In this document: piece by piece, positions 40,875 to 41,988 of the stretch | Layout of the letters: every line of letters begins with the position of its first letter | Numbering within the stretch: position 1 is the first letter of the stretch | DNA from: Pseudolactococcus hodotermopsidis | GTDB lineage: Bacteria; Bacillota; Bacilli; Lactobacillales; Streptococcaceae | DNA: 41,988 nt | Assembly: GCF_011170085.1 (NCBI RefSeq) | Contig: NZ_BLLI01000011.1 | Span: forward strand, 1 to 41,988 | Direction: 5' to 3' | The notes under the pieces: model-generated | Seen by the model: only the letters and a program-made list of their open reading frames with translations | Database searches by the model: none | What the model was told of the DNA's origin: nothing | Translations under genes and position numbers: made by a program

Positions 40875-41711
40875 TTATTTTTTACTCACTTTCAAACTTC
40901 CGGATATAAATTCAAGTTTATTGTCTGTATGCTTAAATTCTGCTCTAACATGATAAATTGGCTTACCAAATTTAGGCACCCAATTTGGTGTGATATTTTT
41001 ATCAATAAAATAGCCGTCTACAGTGACTATATTCTTGTTTTTTTCAAACTTAACATCTTCTCTTTTACCAACCACGTCCCATTTTTGAAATTCATATTTT
41101 GTTTGATGTTTGATTTCCGATTTCAATTGCTGAGTAATTTCTTTTTTATCAATAGCATTTAAATCACCATTCTTAGTTTCATTTCCTTTGTTATCACCAG
41201 TTATAATTACCGAGCCATTATACATAATTTCATAATATTTCGCTTCTTTAGTTAGCTTATCAGAATTAACAGATTCAATCCAAGCATTCCTCAATAAATC
41301 CTGTGACTTTTCAGTGTCATCATTGAATATTGGACTTATATTCAATACTTTTGGAATAGAAATAATTATCGTATCACTTGAAGTCGGACTTTGCGAAAAT
41401 AATTTTTCAATACCATTAAGCGGAACTTTGGCAACTTTTGTTCCCTCAATTGTTGAATAAGCATCTTTTGAATTGTTAAAATCTGCTATAACTTGTTTTT
41501 GTAGATATGCTGGATTCAAAGTTTGTAAACTCCAACCCATAATTTTTATTGCAAAAGGTCCGGCAACTACCAAGATGATTATCGCAATGATCACAACTAC
41601 ATATCGACCAAAAAATTGTCCAATAACCTTAGCTGGTGTCGCACCTACAGTTTTAATTACTTTTACAGAATCTAACGATTCCTTATGTGTTCGTTGATTT
41701 TTTTCTGTCAT
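40875..41711 (-). CDS. Unknown membrane-anchored protein, 278 residues
   Basis: A cytoplasmic N-terminus of about 30 residues (TEKNQRTHKESLDSVKV), one membrane helix (YVVVIIAIIILVVAGPFAI, about 33-51) and a long external domain. The external part has strand-rich segments such as SDTIIISIPKVLNISPIF, YEIMYNGSVIITGDN and HVRAEFKHTDNKLEFISGSLK. No family recognised. GGAG precedes the ATG at 41711. It forms an operon with the 146-residue gene, which has the same topology. An (AT)17 tract lies about 80 bases upstream. Confidence 0.72.
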   Translation of the reverse strand: MTEKNQRTHKESLDSVKVIKTVGATPAKVIGQFFGRYVVVIIAIIILVVAGPFAIKIMGWSLQTLNPAYLQKQVIADFNNSKDAYSTIEGTKVAKVPLNGIEKLFSQSPTSSDTIIISIPKVLNISPIFNDDTEKSQDLLRNAWIESVNSDKLTKEAKYYEIMYNGSVIITGDNKGNETKNGDLNAIDKKEITQQLKSEIKHQTKYEFQKWDVVGKREDVKFEKNKNIVTVDGYFIDKNITPNWVPKFGKPIYHVRAEFKHTDNKLEFISGSLKVSKK

Positions 41712-41787
41712 ATTCTACTCCGTCTAATCTATTATCAAAATACACTTTATATTTAATATATAACAATCTATTTTTCCATACAAACCT

Positions 41788-41830
<43 letters not shown>

Positions 41831-41879
41831 CAAGCCCTTTTTAAATAACGTTTTCAAAAAATATCATTCGAAAGTGATA

Positions 41880-41988
41880 ATGTCCTAAGTAGGTCGAAAC
41901 ATAAAATGTCCCAAATGTTAAACTAATACTTATGAAAAGGATATTACTCACTGTGAATGAATTGAAAAAGTATCGTGTTATCAAGTTA
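41880..41988 (+). mobile_element. Left end of an IS1202-like (ISNCY) element
   Basis: From about 41880 the sequence has two related motifs, AATGTCCTAAG and AATGTCCCAAATG, as at the ends of this IS group, followed by the start of a transposase gene at 41932. The right end is outside the window. The exact tip is not certain. Confidence 0.5.
41932..41988 (+). CDS. 5' end of an IS1202-like transposase gene, cut by the window edge
   Basis: Nineteen codons, MKRILLTVNELKKYRVIKL, resemble the conserved start of ISNCY/IS1202-type transposases (TVNEQKKYEVIK). AAAGG-like bases are poor upstream, which is common for transposases. The call rests on this short N-terminus only. Confidence 0.55.
   Translation, partial: MKRILLTVNELKKYRVIKL

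Overview
This window looks like a chromosomal segment of a low-GC Gram-positive lactic acid bacterium, most likely a lactococcus (Lactococcus or Pseudolactococcus). The support is the set of gene families and their arrangement (xylR-xylA-xylB-phosphoketolase-epimerase, a ThiT thiamin transporter, ROK regulators), strong AGGAGG ribosome sites, intrinsic terminators and CcpA-type cre boxes. The genus call is inference from recognised sequence; no search was run.

Almost the whole window is a catabolic island for glucuronoxylan fragments. Left part (about 0.3-6.8 kb, minus strand): a glucuronate operon with two Gfo/Idh/MocA oxidoreductases, uxaC, uxuB and uxuA, divergent from a ROK regulator (7.1-8.3 kb). 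Next come an iron-dependent alcohol dehydrogenase, a possible 32-aa Fst-like toxin ORF, and a plus-strand thiamin unit: TPP riboswitch, terminator, thiT and a thiamin-binding MTH1187-type protein. From 11.2 to 18.0 kb lies xylA copy 1, a GH43 beta-xylosidase and a ribose-type (CUT2) sugar ABC transporter, probably for xylose. From 18.1 to 21.1 kb is a GH3 glycosidase with a CE4 deacetylase. From 21.2 to 32.0 kb is xylA copy 2, an LplABC/YtcQP-type oligosaccharide importer, a YesL membrane protein, a second GH43, an SGNH esterase and a GH67 alpha-glucuronidase. XylR follows (32.2-33.4 kb), then a xylB, phosphoketolase, aldose epimerase and ThuA-like operon (33.5-39.3 kb).

The genes form one pathway. 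Acetylated (methyl)glucurono-xylo-oligosaccharides are imported and then de-esterified, cleared of glucuronate and cut to xylose by enzymes that all lack signal peptides. Xylose goes through XylA, XylB and phosphoketolase. Glucuronate goes through UxaC, UxuB and UxuA to 2-keto-3-deoxygluconate. No secreted xylanase lies in the window, so the cell looks like a scavenger of oligomers made elsewhere.

Regulation is unusually readable. Four promoters share one design: TTGACA or TTGCAA, a 17-bp spacer carrying a cre box, TACAAT, then a 25-bp dyad operator just downstream; xylB has the same design with only a weak cre-like box. xylR has the operator over its own -35. Many intergenic gaps inside the operons hold long hairpins without U-tracts, including a probable three-way RNA junction between the importer lipoprotein gene and yesL. 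The two xylA genes are about 99% identical from codon 16 to the stop but about 31% different in the first 15 codons, the mark of gene conversion.

The right end (39.4-42.0 kb) is AT-rich accessory DNA: a frameshifted MacB/FtsX-like permease fragment, a decayed IS5-family transposase, two genes for unknown membrane-anchored proteins behind an (AT)17 tract, and the start of an IS1202-like (ISNCY) transposase at the edge.
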